A stretch of DNA of 64,000 nucleotides. It comes from Mesorhizobium_K quangtriensis. GTDB taxonomy: Bacteria; Pseudomonadota; Alphaproteobacteria; Rhizobiales; Rhizobiaceae. The stretch spans positions 1,178,001 to 1,242,000 of the forward strand of contig NZ_JBEBMF010000002.1 in the NCBI RefSeq assembly GCF_040081925.1. The letters are read 5' to 3'. The position numbers were made by a program, and so were the translations under genes. The notes below the pieces were generated by a model that was not told the origin of the DNA, did no database searches, and saw only the letters and a program-made list of their open reading frames with translations. Of this stretch, positions 51,723 to 59,853 are shown in pieces. Numbering within the stretch: the first letter of the stretch is position 1; every line of letters starts with the position of its first letter.

Positions 51723-52772
51723 ATGCGCTACAAACAGCTTGGCAACACCGGTCTGTTCGTCTCCGAACTCTGTCTCGGAACGATGACCTTCGGACCTCCC
51801 GGCGAGAACGGGTTGTGGGGCAACATCGCCAGCCTCGACCAGAAGGGTGTCGATGAGATCGTCGGACGCTCGGTAGCGGCAGGCGTGAACTTCTTCGACA
51901 CGGCAGACGTCTATTCCATCGGCAAGTCGGAGGAACTGCTCGGCCAGTCGATCCGCAATCTCGGCCTCAACCGCGAGAGCGTCGTCATCGCCACCAAGGT
52001 GCATGGCGCCATGGGCGACGGCCCCAACCAGCGCGGCTCCTCACGCGGCCACATCATGGATTCCGTGGAGGGCAGCCTGAAGCGCCTTCAGACGAGCCAC
52101 ATCGACCTCTACCAGTTGCACGGCACCGACACGGTGACGCCGATCGACGAAACGCTGCGCGCGCTGGACGATCTCGTCGCCAGCGGCAAGGTGCGCTATG
52201 TTGGCGTCTCCAATTGGCAAGCCTGGCGCATCGCCAAGGCGCTCGGCATTTCGGAGCGCAAGGGCTACGCCCGCTTCGAGACGATACAGTCCTACTACTC
52301 CATCGCCGGGCGCGACCTCGAACGCGAGATCGTGCCGCTGATCAACGAGGAGAAACTCGGCCTGATGGTCTGGTCGCCGATGGCGGGCGGACTGCTGTCA
52401 GGCAAATACGGTCCCGGCGCGCCGGGCAACGGCGAGGGTCGCCGCGCCAACTTCAACTTCCCGCCTGTCAACGAGGACCGCGCTTGGGCGGCGGTGGCGG
52501 AGATGCGCAGGATCGCCGAGAAGCACAATGTCAGCGTCGCTACGGTGGCGCTGGGTTATGTGCTGGCGAAGCCGTTTGTGATGAGCATCATCATCGGCGC
52601 GAGCCGCATGGACCAGCTCGAACAGAACCTCGCAGCGGTAGACCTGAAGCTCGATGCGGAAGACATCGCCAAGCTGGACGAAGCCAGCGCGCTGCCTTCC
52701 GAATATCCGGGCTGGATGGTCGAGAGGCAGGGAGCGGGCCGCGTGCCGGGGCCATTCGTGCCGAAGGCATGA
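51723..52772 (+). CDS. Aldo/keto reductase
   Basis: 349 residues. NADPH-dependent carbonyl reductase fold. MRYKQLGNTGLFVSELCLGT, NFFDTADVYSIGKSEELLGQ (catalytic Asp and Tyr), VIATKVHGAMG with the catalytic Lys, IDLYQLHGTDTVTPIDETLR with His, and IIIGASRMDQLEQNLAAVDL. Resembles the Tas/YajO branch. Substrate unknown. RBS-like purines precede the ATG. Confidence 0.93.
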   Translation: MRYKQLGNTGLFVSELCLGTMTFGPPGENGLWGNIASLDQKGVDEIVGRSVAAGVNFFDTADVYSIGKSEELLGQSIRNLGLNRESVVIATKVHGAMGDGPNQRGSSRGHIMDSVEGSLKRLQTSHIDLYQLHGTDTVTPIDETLRALDDLVASGKVRYVGVSNWQAWRIAKALGISERKGYARFETIQSYYSIAGRDLEREIVPLINEEKLGLMVWSPMAGGLLSGKYGPGAPGNGEGRRANFNFPPVNEDRAWAAVAEMRRIAEKHNVSVATVALGYVLAKPFVMSIIIGASRMDQLEQNLAAVDLKLDAEDIAKLDEASALPSEYPGWMVERQGAGRVPGPFVPKA

Positions 52773-52808
52773 AACGTCCGGCCCGGCATCGGGTGTGCCG
52801 GTCTTCCC

Positions 52809-53081
52809 TTAATTCAGCGCGAACTCGCCGCAGACGCTGCGCCATTCTGACGGCGAGATCAGCTTCTTGTGCGTGTAGCGCACCGAATGCAGCGGGCCTT
52901 CGAGCTTTGCCTTCCAGAAATCGATGAAACGGATGAGCGCCGGGAACTTCGGCGCCAAGTCGTAGTCCTGCCAGATGTAGGTCTGCAGGACATGTGGATG
53001 ATCCGGCATTCGATAGAGTATTTCCGCCGTGGTGAGGCCGTAGCCCTTGAGCATCATCTCCATCTCGGCGTGATTGCGCAT
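52809..53081 (-). CDS. Usg family protein
   Basis: 90 residues. Usg proteins are small and named for a gene upstream of trpF in Caulobacter. MMLKGYGLTTAEILYRMPDH, PHVLQTYIWQDYDLAPKFP, FIDFWKAKLEGPLHSVRY are family blocks. Function unknown; no trp genes are nearby. ATG 53081 chosen over GTG/ATG upstream, which lacks similarity. Convergent with the aldo/keto reductase. Confidence 0.92.
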   Translation of the reverse strand: MRNHAEMEMMLKGYGLTTAEILYRMPDHPHVLQTYIWQDYDLAPKFPALIRFIDFWKAKLEGPLHSVRYTHKKLISPSEWRSVCGEFALN

Positions 53082-53263
53082 TTCAGGTCCCCTGCTCCGA
53101 CAAGAATCGTCTCCTCCCAAGGACAGAGTGTCATGCAAATTTCATTACCCGTCTATTGAGTTTTCCATGCCTCACGAATAAAAGTCTCGTGAATCCAATA
53201 CGTTAGCAGCGCATCGACCCGAGTGCTGCCACGTTACGGCACGACACTGGCACAGAGAGCTTG

Positions 53264-53278
53264 TTGCCGCTGCGGCAA
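53264..53278. promoter_or_regulatory. TTGCCGC-T-GCGGCAA palindrome upstream of acs
   Basis: A perfect 7-bp inverted repeat around one base, 135 bp before the acs start, in the 331-bp gap 53082-53412. The gap also holds GTGCTGCCACGTTACGGCAC (53223-53242), a second imperfect palindrome. These may be operators for acs. Alphaproteobacterial short-chain fatty acid regulators use TTGC...GCAA-type sites, but this arrangement is not a firm match. Confidence 0.35.
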
Positions 53279-53412
53279 GCCGCCGCGCAGACCGAACGTC
53301 TAATATTGCCCTCAACCGCGAACTGATAATAAATGCCCGCGCAATCCAGGGGCCAGTGCGCGCCAGAGCCCACCGCCGACCCGTGGCGGCCGTACCGGGA
53401 GGGGAAGACGAG

Positions 53413-55368
53413 ATGTCCGAAGTTCATGTTCACAAGGTTCAGGCTGCGTGGAAGAAGCGCGCGCTGATCGACAACGACACCTACCTCAAATGGTACAAGG
53501 ACAGCATAGCCAACCCTGACAAGTTCTGGGGCAAGCACGGCAAGCGCATCGACTGGTTCAAGCCCTACACCAAGGTCAAGAACACCAGCTTCAAGGGCAA
53601 GGTTTCGATCAAGTGGTACGAGGACGGCGTCACCAACGTCGCCTGGAACTGCATCGACCGCCATCTTAAGAAGCGCGCCGACCAGACGGCGATCATCTGG
53701 GAGGGTGACAACCCCTATGACGACAAGAAGATAACCTACCGCGAACTGCACGACCGCGTCGCGCGGATGGCCAATGTGATGAAGAAGCACGGCGTCAGGA
53801 AAGGCGACCGCGTCACTATCTACATGCCGATGATCCCCGAGGCGGCGTATGCGATGCTGGCCTGCGCCCGCATCGGCGCGGTCCATTCGGTGGTGTTCGG
53901 CGGCTTCTCGCCGGATTCGCTCGCCGGCCGCATCGTCGATTGCGAATCCACTTTTGTCATCACCGCCGACGAGGGCCTGCGCGGCGGCCGCACCATTCCG
54001 CTCAAGGAGAACACCGACAAGGCGATCGACATCGCCGCGAAGAACCATGTCCTCGTCAAGAACGTGCTGGTGGTGCGCCGCACCGGCGGCAAGGTCGGAT
54101 GGGCCAACGGCCGCGACCTCTGGTACCACGACGAGATGCTGACAGTGGACGTCAACTGTCCGCCAGAGAAGATGAAGGCGGAGGACCCGCTGTTCATCCT
54201 CTACACCTCCGGCTCGACCGGCAAGCCGAAGGGCGTGCTGCACACGACCGGCGGCTATCTCGTCTACGCGTCGATGACGCATCAATACGTCTTCGATTAC
54301 CACGAAGGTGACATCTACTGGTGCACGGCCGATGTCGGCTGGGTGACCGGTCACAGCTACATCCTCTACGGACCGCTGGCCAACGGCGCGACAACGCTGA
54401 TGTTCGAGGGCGTGCCCAACTACCCGTCCATGTCGCGCTTCTGGGAGGTCATCGACAAGCATCAGGTCAACATCTTCTACACCGCCCCGACCGCGCTGCG
54501 CGCGCTGATGGGTGCCGGCAACGACTTCGTGACAAAGACCTCGCGCAAGTCGCTGAAGGTGCTGGGCTCGGTCGGCGAGCCGATCAACCCGGAAGCCTGG
54601 GAGTGGTATTTCAACGTGGTCGGCAACGGCAAGGTGCCGATCGTCGACACGTGGTGGCAGACCGAGACGGGCGGCATCCTGATCTCGCCGCTGCCCGGCG
54701 CGACCAACCTGAAAGCCGGCTCGGCGACGCGCCCCTTTTTCGGCGTACAGCCGCAGCTGGTTGATGGCGAAGGCAAGGTGCTGGAAGGTGCTACCGACGG
54801 CAACCTCTGCATCACCGACAGCTGGCCGGGGCAGATGCGCACGGTCTATGGCGACCATGAACGTTTCGTGCAGACCTATTTCTCGACCTACAAGGGCAAG
54901 TACTTCACCGGCGACGGCTGCCGCCGCGACAAGGACGGCTACTACTGGATCACCGGCCGCGTCGACGACGTGCTGAACGTCTCGGGCCACCGCATGGGCA
55001 CCGCCGAGGTCGAGTCCGCGCTCGTCAGCCACGACAAGGTGTCCGAGGCTGCGGTCGTGGGCTATCCGCACGACATCAAGGGTCAGGGCATCTATTGCTA
55101 TGTGACGCTGATGGCCGGCGAGGAAGGCTCGGAAGACCTCCGCAAGGAACTGGTAGCGCATGTGCGCAAGGAAATCGGCGCGATCGCCACGCCGGACAAG
55201 ATCCAGTTCGCGCCGGGCCTGCCGAAGACGCGCTCCGGCAAGATCATGCGCCGCATCCTGCGCAAGATCGCCGAGGACGATTTCGGCGCGCTGGGCGACA
55301 CCTCCACGCTGTCCGACCCGGGCGTCGTAGATGATCTCGTCGCCAACCGGCAGAACAAGAAGGCTTGA
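53413..55368 (+). CDS. acs: Acetyl-CoA synthetase
   Basis: 651 residues. Activates acetate to acetyl-CoA through acetyl-AMP. YTSGSTGKPKGVLHTTGGYL (nucleotide loop), WWQTETGGILISPLPGATNL, TGDGCRRDKDGYYWITGRVD, DDVLNVSGHRMGTAEVESAL, and SGKIMRRILRKIA with the acetylation-target Lys. ATG 53413 has GGGGAAG upstream; an in-frame start at 53356 adds a non-homologous tail. The stop overlaps the start of the MOSC gene (TTGA). Confidence 0.98.
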   Translation: MSEVHVHKVQAAWKKRALIDNDTYLKWYKDSIANPDKFWGKHGKRIDWFKPYTKVKNTSFKGKVSIKWYEDGVTNVAWNCIDRHLKKRADQTAIIWEGDNPYDDKKITYRELHDRVARMANVMKKHGVRKGDRVTIYMPMIPEAAYAMLACARIGAVHSVVFGGFSPDSLAGRIVDCESTFVITADEGLRGGRTIPLKENTDKAIDIAAKNHVLVKNVLVVRRTGGKVGWANGRDLWYHDEMLTVDVNCPPEKMKAEDPLFILYTSGSTGKPKGVLHTTGGYLVYASMTHQYVFDYHEGDIYWCTADVGWVTGHSYILYGPLANGATTLMFEGVPNYPSMSRFWEVIDKHQVNIFYTAPTALRALMGAGNDFVTKTSRKSLKVLGSVGEPINPEAWEWYFNVVGNGKVPIVDTWWQTETGGILISPLPGATNLKAGSATRPFFGVQPQLVDGEGKVLEGATDGNLCITDSWPGQMRTVYGDHERFVQTYFSTYKGKYFTGDGCRRDKDGYYWITGRVDDVLNVSGHRMGTAEVESALVSHDKVSEAAVVGYPHDIKGQGIYCYVTLMAGEEGSEDLRKELVAHVRKEIGAIATPDKIQFAPGLPKTRSGKIMRRILRKIAEDDFGALGDTSTLSDPGVVDDLVANRQNKKA

Positions 55369-56093
55369 GCGCGGCCGAGGAAATCGGCAGCGTCGCGTCC
55401 CTCTGGCGCTATCCCGCCAGTTCGCTGGGCGGGGAGCGTCTCGACGCGGCCCCGCTTCGCACCGACGGCGTCGAGGGCGACCGGCTGTTCGGTATCGTGG
55501 ACGCGGCAACGGGCGTGATCGCCAAGCCGGATTCGGACAGGAAGTGGCATCCTGTTCCCCGGATCGCGGCACGGCTCGACGGCGGCGCGCTGGAGATAAA
55601 AGTTCCCGGCGGCAACTGGCTGCCAGCTCCGAGCGACGCGGCAGACAAGGCGGCGAGTTCCTTCCTTGGTTTCGATGCGGCGATCCGCCGTTTCGAGGAA
55701 GGCACCACCCTTGAGGCGCCGCGCTATAAAAAAGCGCCCATCCATCTGCTGACAACGGCGTCGCTGGCTGAACTGAAGGCGCAGCATCCGGGTGGCGATC
55801 CGGACCCGCGCCGCTTTCGCCCCAATATCGTCGTCGACATGCCGCGTGTGCCGGGGCACTTCCCCGAGACGGACTGGCTCGGCCGCAGGATCGCCATCGG
55901 CGAGGTCGAGCTCGAGATCACCGACCCCTGCCGCCGCTGCGGCTTCACGATCATTGGACAGGACGGCTTCGAGTTCGATGCAGACATCCTGCGCACGCTG
56001 GTGCGCAAGAACCGGCACAACCTCGGCGTCTATTGCGAAGTGACACGGCCCGGCACCGTGCGGCCGGCCGACGCCATGCGGTTCCTCGACTGA
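55365..56093 (+). CDS. MOSC domain protein
   Basis: 242 residues. N-terminal MOSC_N (SVASLWRYPASSLGGERLDA, RLFGIVDAATGVIAKPD) and MOSC core (FRPNIVVDMPRVPGHFPE, ELEITDPCRRCGFTI with the conserved Cys). MOSC proteins bind the molybdenum cofactor and act as sulfurtransferases or as mARC-like reductases. It starts with TTG 55365, overlapping the acs stop, so it is coupled to acs. The link between acetate activation and MOSC is not explained. Confidence 0.9.
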   Translation: MSAAEEIGSVASLWRYPASSLGGERLDAAPLRTDGVEGDRLFGIVDAATGVIAKPDSDRKWHPVPRIAARLDGGALEIKVPGGNWLPAPSDAADKAASSFLGFDAAIRRFEEGTTLEAPRYKKAPIHLLTTASLAELKAQHPGGDPDPRRFRPNIVVDMPRVPGHFPETDWLGRRIAIGEVELEITDPCRRCGFTIIGQDGFEFDADILRTLVRKNRHNLGVYCEVTRPGTVRPADAMRFLD

Positions 56094-56096
56094 GCG

Positions 56097-57374
56097 CTAG
56101 CGATACAGATCGGCGCGCGTAGGCGGCAGGCCGCTGCGGCCCTTGGTCCGGCGTGTCGCGACGGTTTGGTAGATCATGATCGAGCCGCCGTCGAAGCCAA
56201 GCGAGCAGCCGACCAGATAAAGCAGCCAAAGCCGTGCCTTCGGCTCACCGACTTCCGCGATGGCTTCATCGAAGCGCGCCTGCAGCCGCTCGGCCCAGAG
56301 ACGGCAGGTCTGCGCATAATGTTCGCGCAGGTTTTCGATGTCGTGAACCTCGAAGCCATGCGATTCCAGATTGTTCGCGGTCAGCCCGATCGCGTCGAGC
56401 TCGGCGCCGGGGAAGATGTATTTGAGGATTGCACGGTACCCCGGCCCCTTGCGGTGGAACGTCTTCATATCGCGCTTCATGCGCCGTGTGATGGCGTGGT
56501 GCAGATAGACCCCACCGGGTTTCAGCAAGCGATTCACGGCATGGAAATATTCGTCGTGGTGGGCGAAGCCTACATGCTCGAACATGCCGATCGACGAGAT
56601 CTTGTCGAACGTTCCGGTCAGTTCCGTATAGGACTTGACCTCGATCGTGATCCTGTCCTCCAGCCCCTCGGCGCGGATGCGTTGGCGGGCGATTTCGGTC
56701 TGCGCCTCGGACAGCGACACACCGCGTCCGAGGACGCCATAATTCTTGGCGGCATGGATGAGCAGCGCACCCCAGCCGGAACCGATGTCGAGCATCGTCT
56801 CGCCGGGCGTCAGCCTGAGCTTGCGGCAGATGTGGTCGAGCTTGTCGATCTGCGCCTGGTCGATGTCGTTGGAGAAGTCCGTGAAGTAGCCGCAGCTGTA
56901 GAGCATGCGCTTGTCGAGGAAGAGTTGATAGAACGCGTTCGAGATATCGTAGTGGTGGGTGATCGCCTGCTTGTCGGAGCCGCTCGCCACGCGCCCGGCG
57001 AGATCGTGGATGCCCTGGCTTTCCTTGCCGCGCGCAAAGAACAGGAAGGGAGCATCGCGCAGGAGCCTGCCCTTGGACATGGCGCGCAACTTGACCTTCA
57101 GGCTGTTCATCTGGCGCTGCTCGATCAGGTCGAACAGCGTACCGCCCTCGATGTCGACAGCCTTGGAGACCCAGAGCGCGACCAGTGTATCGACATTGGG
57201 ATGTCGCAGCACACGGCCGACGATGCCGCTGTCGTTGATGAGCAGCGTCAGGCCACTGGACGAGGCGCCGGGCGGATCGATGCGCTCGCCGTTCCACAGG
57301 CGCACCGCGAAGCCCGGCTGCAATTCCCCGACGATGGTCCGGATAAGCCGGGCCGCCCTGTCCGCGCTGTTCAT
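56097..57374 (-). CDS. cfa: Cyclopropane-fatty-acyl-phospholipid synthase
   Basis: 425 residues. Adds a methylene bridge to unsaturated lipid acyl chains with SAM, giving acid and stress tolerance. HYDISNAFYQLFLDKRMLYS, TPGETMLDIGSGWGALLIHA, GVSLSEAQTEIARQRIRAEG, FDKISSIGMFEHVGFAHHDE and the C-terminal VGCSLGFDGGSIMIYQTV. All catalytic His, Glu and Tyr regions are present. Stand-alone, convergent with the MOSC gene. Confidence 0.96.
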   Translation of the reverse strand: MNSADRAARLIRTIVGELQPGFAVRLWNGERIDPPGASSSGLTLLINDSGIVGRVLRHPNVDTLVALWVSKAVDIEGGTLFDLIEQRQMNSLKVKLRAMSKGRLLRDAPFLFFARGKESQGIHDLAGRVASGSDKQAITHHYDISNAFYQLFLDKRMLYSCGYFTDFSNDIDQAQIDKLDHICRKLRLTPGETMLDIGSGWGALLIHAAKNYGVLGRGVSLSEAQTEIARQRIRAEGLEDRITIEVKSYTELTGTFDKISSIGMFEHVGFAHHDEYFHAVNRLLKPGGVYLHHAITRRMKRDMKTFHRKGPGYRAILKYIFPGAELDAIGLTANNLESHGFEVHDIENLREHYAQTCRLWAERLQARFDEAIAEVGEPKARLWLLYLVGCSLGFDGGSIMIYQTVATRRTKGRSGLPPTRADLYR

Positions 57375-57491
57375 CGCATTTATCCTGTCGCTATGCCGCT
57401 GGTGTTGGCTGCGCGCGACATGTAACGCGACTTTTCCCCATTGTCATTCGTTCGCCGACACCCCATTCTATGTATCGTGTTCAACGAAACG

Positions 57492-57505
57492 AAAGGAGGT
57501 GATCC
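57492..57505 (+). promoter_or_regulatory. 14-nt Shine-Dalgarno, perfect complement of the 16S 3' tail
   Basis: AAAGGAGGTGATCC is the exact complement of the 16S rRNA 3' end (GGATCACCTCCTTT). Its GGAGG lies 7 nt before the ATG at 57507. Typical sites in this window pair over four to six bases. The whole-length match means either very strong initiation or ribosome capture. Confidence 0.85.
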
Positions 57506-57506
57506 G

Positions 57507-57575
57507 ATGTCGAGTGGTTTCGGTTTCCAGAGCGTGGCTCGTGCGGATTGCTCTTTCGGGAAGCAGCCTTCCTGA
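57507..57575 (+). CDS. 22-residue peptide behind a perfect Shine-Dalgarno
   Basis: ATG 57507 to TGA 57573-57575. The peptide starts MSSGFGFQSVARA, continues DCSFGK and ends QPS. It has no transmembrane helix and no signal. Its own transcript seems closed: a 10-bp stem terminator lies 66 bp after the stop and no other gene follows on this strand. It sits between divergent cfa and convergent TadG-like genes. I do not recognise a family with certainty; it may be a leader peptide, a small regulatory RNA with an ORF, or a ribosome-interacting RNA. This and its neighbours fill the 345-bp gap 57375-57719. Confidence 0.6.
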   Translation: MSSGFGFQSVARADCSFGKQPS

Positions 57576-57591
57576 CAGCGGCATGATGCGC

Positions 57592-57613
57592 GGCCGGTAG
57601 CCTAGCTACGGCC
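57592..57613 (+). other. Hairpin between small ORF and terminator
   Basis: GGCCGgTAGC (57592-57601) pairs with GCTACGGCC (57605-57613): nine base pairs with a bulged G and a CTA loop. Flanking GCGCGGC (57588-57594) and GCCGCGC (57618-57624) can pair in an alternative fold that disrupts part of the inner stem. Confidence 0.65.
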
Positions 57614-57640
57614 ACGAGCCGCGCCACGGACGAAAGCACG

Positions 57641-57671
57641 GGGCCGCCTCTCGCGAGGCGGCCCTTGCTTT
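57641..57671 (+). terminator. Rho-independent terminator of the small transcription unit
   Basis: GGGCCGCCTC-TCGC-GAGGCGGCCC (57641-57664), a perfect 10-bp GC-rich stem with a 4-nt loop, followed by TTGCTTT. It is on the same strand as the 22-codon ORF. On the minus strand there is an incomplete A/T tail, so it may also weakly serve the TadG-like gene. Confidence 0.85.
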
Positions 57672-57719
57672 ATGCGCGGACGTCTGTGTTGCCTGGACGG
57701 TTCGCGCTGCAAGAATGTG

Positions 57720-59102
57720 TCAGTTTGTGAGGACAAGCGCCTCGATGTTGCGGGCGATCGTCAGGAACGCCTCGTTGAGCTCGTCACCCGAAGAGGTCTC
57801 GTAGTAGCGCTTGAATGCGCCGGTATCCGGTGAGGCGCATTTCTTCATTACGCCCTTGGCGTCGTTGTTGGTGAGCTTGAAGCCGATGGTGAAGACCTCG
57901 ATGCCGTTCTTCTTCATGGTCTCGCAGAGCGACTCGGCATAGGAGCGCGACTTCGTTCCCTGGGAGCGAACATTGCCGGTGACATCTGCGTGCGCTGTGT
58001 TGAACTCGCCGTCGGTCATCAGGATTGCGATCTTGGCGATCTTCTTGGGATCGGCCTTCGCCGGGCCGTCTCCGAGCCCGGCATTCTTGATTGCGGGCGC
58101 CCACTTCTCGGACAGCATATAGTTGGTCCACTGAATGCCCGTCGCGCCAGCCGTGTAACCGGCAACCGAGAAGTCGTTGATCTGCTTCTTCAGTGCATCG
58201 GCGTCGGCGCTGAGGGGCTTCAGCACCGCCTTGGCGCAGGCGTTCAGTCGATCGTCGCGGTTGACCTTGGCGGGATAATCGCGGGACTTGCCGCTGATCT
58301 TGCGCGTGCGGATGGAGTCTGGCGCGTCATCGGTGAAATCGGCCTTGAGATCGACAGTCTTTCGCTCGGTGGCGCAATTGTCGGAGGCAGTGCCGGTATT
58401 GTTGCTTATCTCCGCCTTGGTTGCATCAACCGGCGGCGGCAGATCCCAACCGCCGGACTTTTCGACAAAGACTACGTCCTTGGCAAGCGCGCCCACATTG
58501 ACGCCATCGGAGTAAGGCACAAGCGCGATGCGCACGCGCGGATTGTCCATCTTCTGGTTCTTCGTCAGCGCATCGACAGCGTTGCTGGCGGCCGTCTTCA
58601 AGTCCTTGATCTTCTGACCACCCATCGAGTCCGTCACGTCGAGCATCATCGCGACCTCGATCTTCTTGTCGGAATAGAGCGAGGACGACTGGGCGCTGAC
58701 GCGGCGTTCCTTGTTGGAGCCGAAGAGCGGGAAATAGATTGCGACATCGACATAGGCCGTCGCCTCCAGCGTGCCGAGAAGCTTGTCCACGACGAGCGTG
58801 TTCAGCACGATGCGCTCGCCGTCCATGATGGTCGGTTCGCCATTGACGATCAGGAAGCGCTCGACCCACTCGCGGGCATCCTTCACGTCGATGACGCCGG
58901 TCGTGATGTCGCGCGCCGTCGAGGTGACCGCAGAATCGAGCGAACTCCTGAGCGCCGATCGCACATTGTAGAGCTGGGCGAGATTGACGGCGAAACCCGC
59001 CGACAGCGCCAGAACCGCCGCCACCATCGCCGTCAGGATGGCAAAGCTGCCTGACCTGGAACGGGCGAACTCGTTAACTTTTCCAATCAGGTTGAACCGC
59101 AT
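57720..59102 (-). CDS. TadE/TadG family protein with von Willebrand factor A domain
   Basis: 460 residues. N-terminal pseudopilin-like helix GSFAILTAMVAAVLALSAGF then AVNLAQLYNVRSALRSSLDS. A vWA domain follows, with MIDAS residues in VAMMLDVTDSMGGQKIKDLK (Asp-x-Thr-x-Ser), a second Asp in RIALVPYSDGVNVG, and AILMTDGEFNTAH. Flp-pilus TadG proteins have this layout and act in pilus assembly, but no tad cluster is in the window. Stand-alone gene. Confidence 0.88.
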   Translation of the reverse strand: MRFNLIGKVNEFARSRSGSFAILTAMVAAVLALSAGFAVNLAQLYNVRSALRSSLDSAVTSTARDITTGVIDVKDAREWVERFLIVNGEPTIMDGERIVLNTLVVDKLLGTLEATAYVDVAIYFPLFGSNKERRVSAQSSSLYSDKKIEVAMMLDVTDSMGGQKIKDLKTAASNAVDALTKNQKMDNPRVRIALVPYSDGVNVGALAKDVVFVEKSGGWDLPPPVDATKAEISNNTGTASDNCATERKTVDLKADFTDDAPDSIRTRKISGKSRDYPAKVNRDDRLNACAKAVLKPLSADADALKKQINDFSVAGYTAGATGIQWTNYMLSEKWAPAIKNAGLGDGPAKADPKKIAKIAILMTDGEFNTAHADVTGNVRSQGTKSRSYAESLCETMKKNGIEVFTIGFKLTNNDAKGVMKKCASPDTGAFKRYYETSSGDELNEAFLTIARNIEALVLTN

Positions 59103-59226
59103 TCAGGCCTCCATCCGCGCAACTGAAGCAGACAGAGCAGGATTCCGGCCAACTTGTTTCGTATCGGCAGGCGGCAGGCGCGCCTCTCGCAAGCCATTGA
59201 AAACAAAGGATATGACGCCCGATCAT

Positions 59227-59243
59227 GGTAAATGACCGGTAAA
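59227..59243. promoter_or_regulatory. Direct repeat GGTAAA with 11-bp period upstream of the TadG-like gene
   Basis: GGTAAA at 59227-59232 and 59238-59243, one helical turn apart, in the 254-bp gap that separates the TadG-like and nuclease genes (59103-59356). The minus-strand form TTTACC-N5-TTTACC could be a regulator site. GGTAAAC...GTTTACC (59238-59284) also forms a long inverted pair. Confidence 0.3.
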
Positions 59244-59356
59244 CATTTCCGTGTTGCGTGAAAAACGCTAACGGCTTGTTTACCCAAAGGACGGGGCAGG
59301 GGATTGGCATTAACGAAGGCGTATCAGGATGGGACGCGCGACTGTACCGAGATGGG

Positions 59357-59791
59357 TCATCCGCACCACGGCGCGCGACGCCCGCCGTCATAGGGCCGCA
59401 CCAGCCTCTCTCCAAGCATGATCGGGGCCACAGACTGCCCGCCGCTTGTTTCGACATCGGCAAGCACGCGGCCGTAGTATTTCGCTCCTGATATGTTCGA
59501 CAGGGCGACCGCGCCGTCGCGAAGAAGATCGGCCAGCGCATCGCGCGCCTTTTGCGCCGCATCGTGCTCGGCCGCGCAGCGCGATTTCATCTCCGGCGCG
59601 TCTATACCCCGTATGCGGACGTTGATGCGCACCACATGGCCGGGCCACACCAGCGCATCTGCGAGGAAGGTGTCGCCGTCGAGCACATCGAGGACCCGCG
59701 CATCGACGGGCCCGGGAAACGAACGCGAACCGGCAAATGCGGGAAGCGCAACGACGACACATATCGCGATTATCGCAAATCGAAACTTCAT
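59357..59791 (-). CDS. Exported thermonuclease (SNase-like) family protein
   Basis: 144 residues. Signal peptide MKFRFAIIAICVVVALPAFA. SNase fold: DARVLDVLDGDTFLADALVW, HVVRINVRIRGIDAPEMKSR, CAAEHDAAQKARDALADLL, GRVLADVETSGGQSVAPIML, RLVRPYDGGRR. Catalytic Arg, Asp and Glu positions are present in the GDT, RGIDAPE and GRVLAD segments. Likely periplasmic; whether it cuts DNA or RNA is unknown. Confidence 0.9.
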   Translation of the reverse strand: MKFRFAIIAICVVVALPAFAGSRSFPGPVDARVLDVLDGDTFLADALVWPGHVVRINVRIRGIDAPEMKSRCAAEHDAAQKARDALADLLRDGAVALSNISGAKYYGRVLADVETSGGQSVAPIMLGERLVRPYDGGRRAPWCG

Positions 59792-59853
59792 TAGAGGAAT
59801 TTAATCCTATTATGAAGTTTCGACAAGAAACCGTGGGTTGTCGCCGACTGCGC

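Noticed and set aside
53203..55755. 850-codon ORF antisense to acs
   Set aside because: Codon-bias shadow of acs; low-complexity translation with no family match and no plausible start region.
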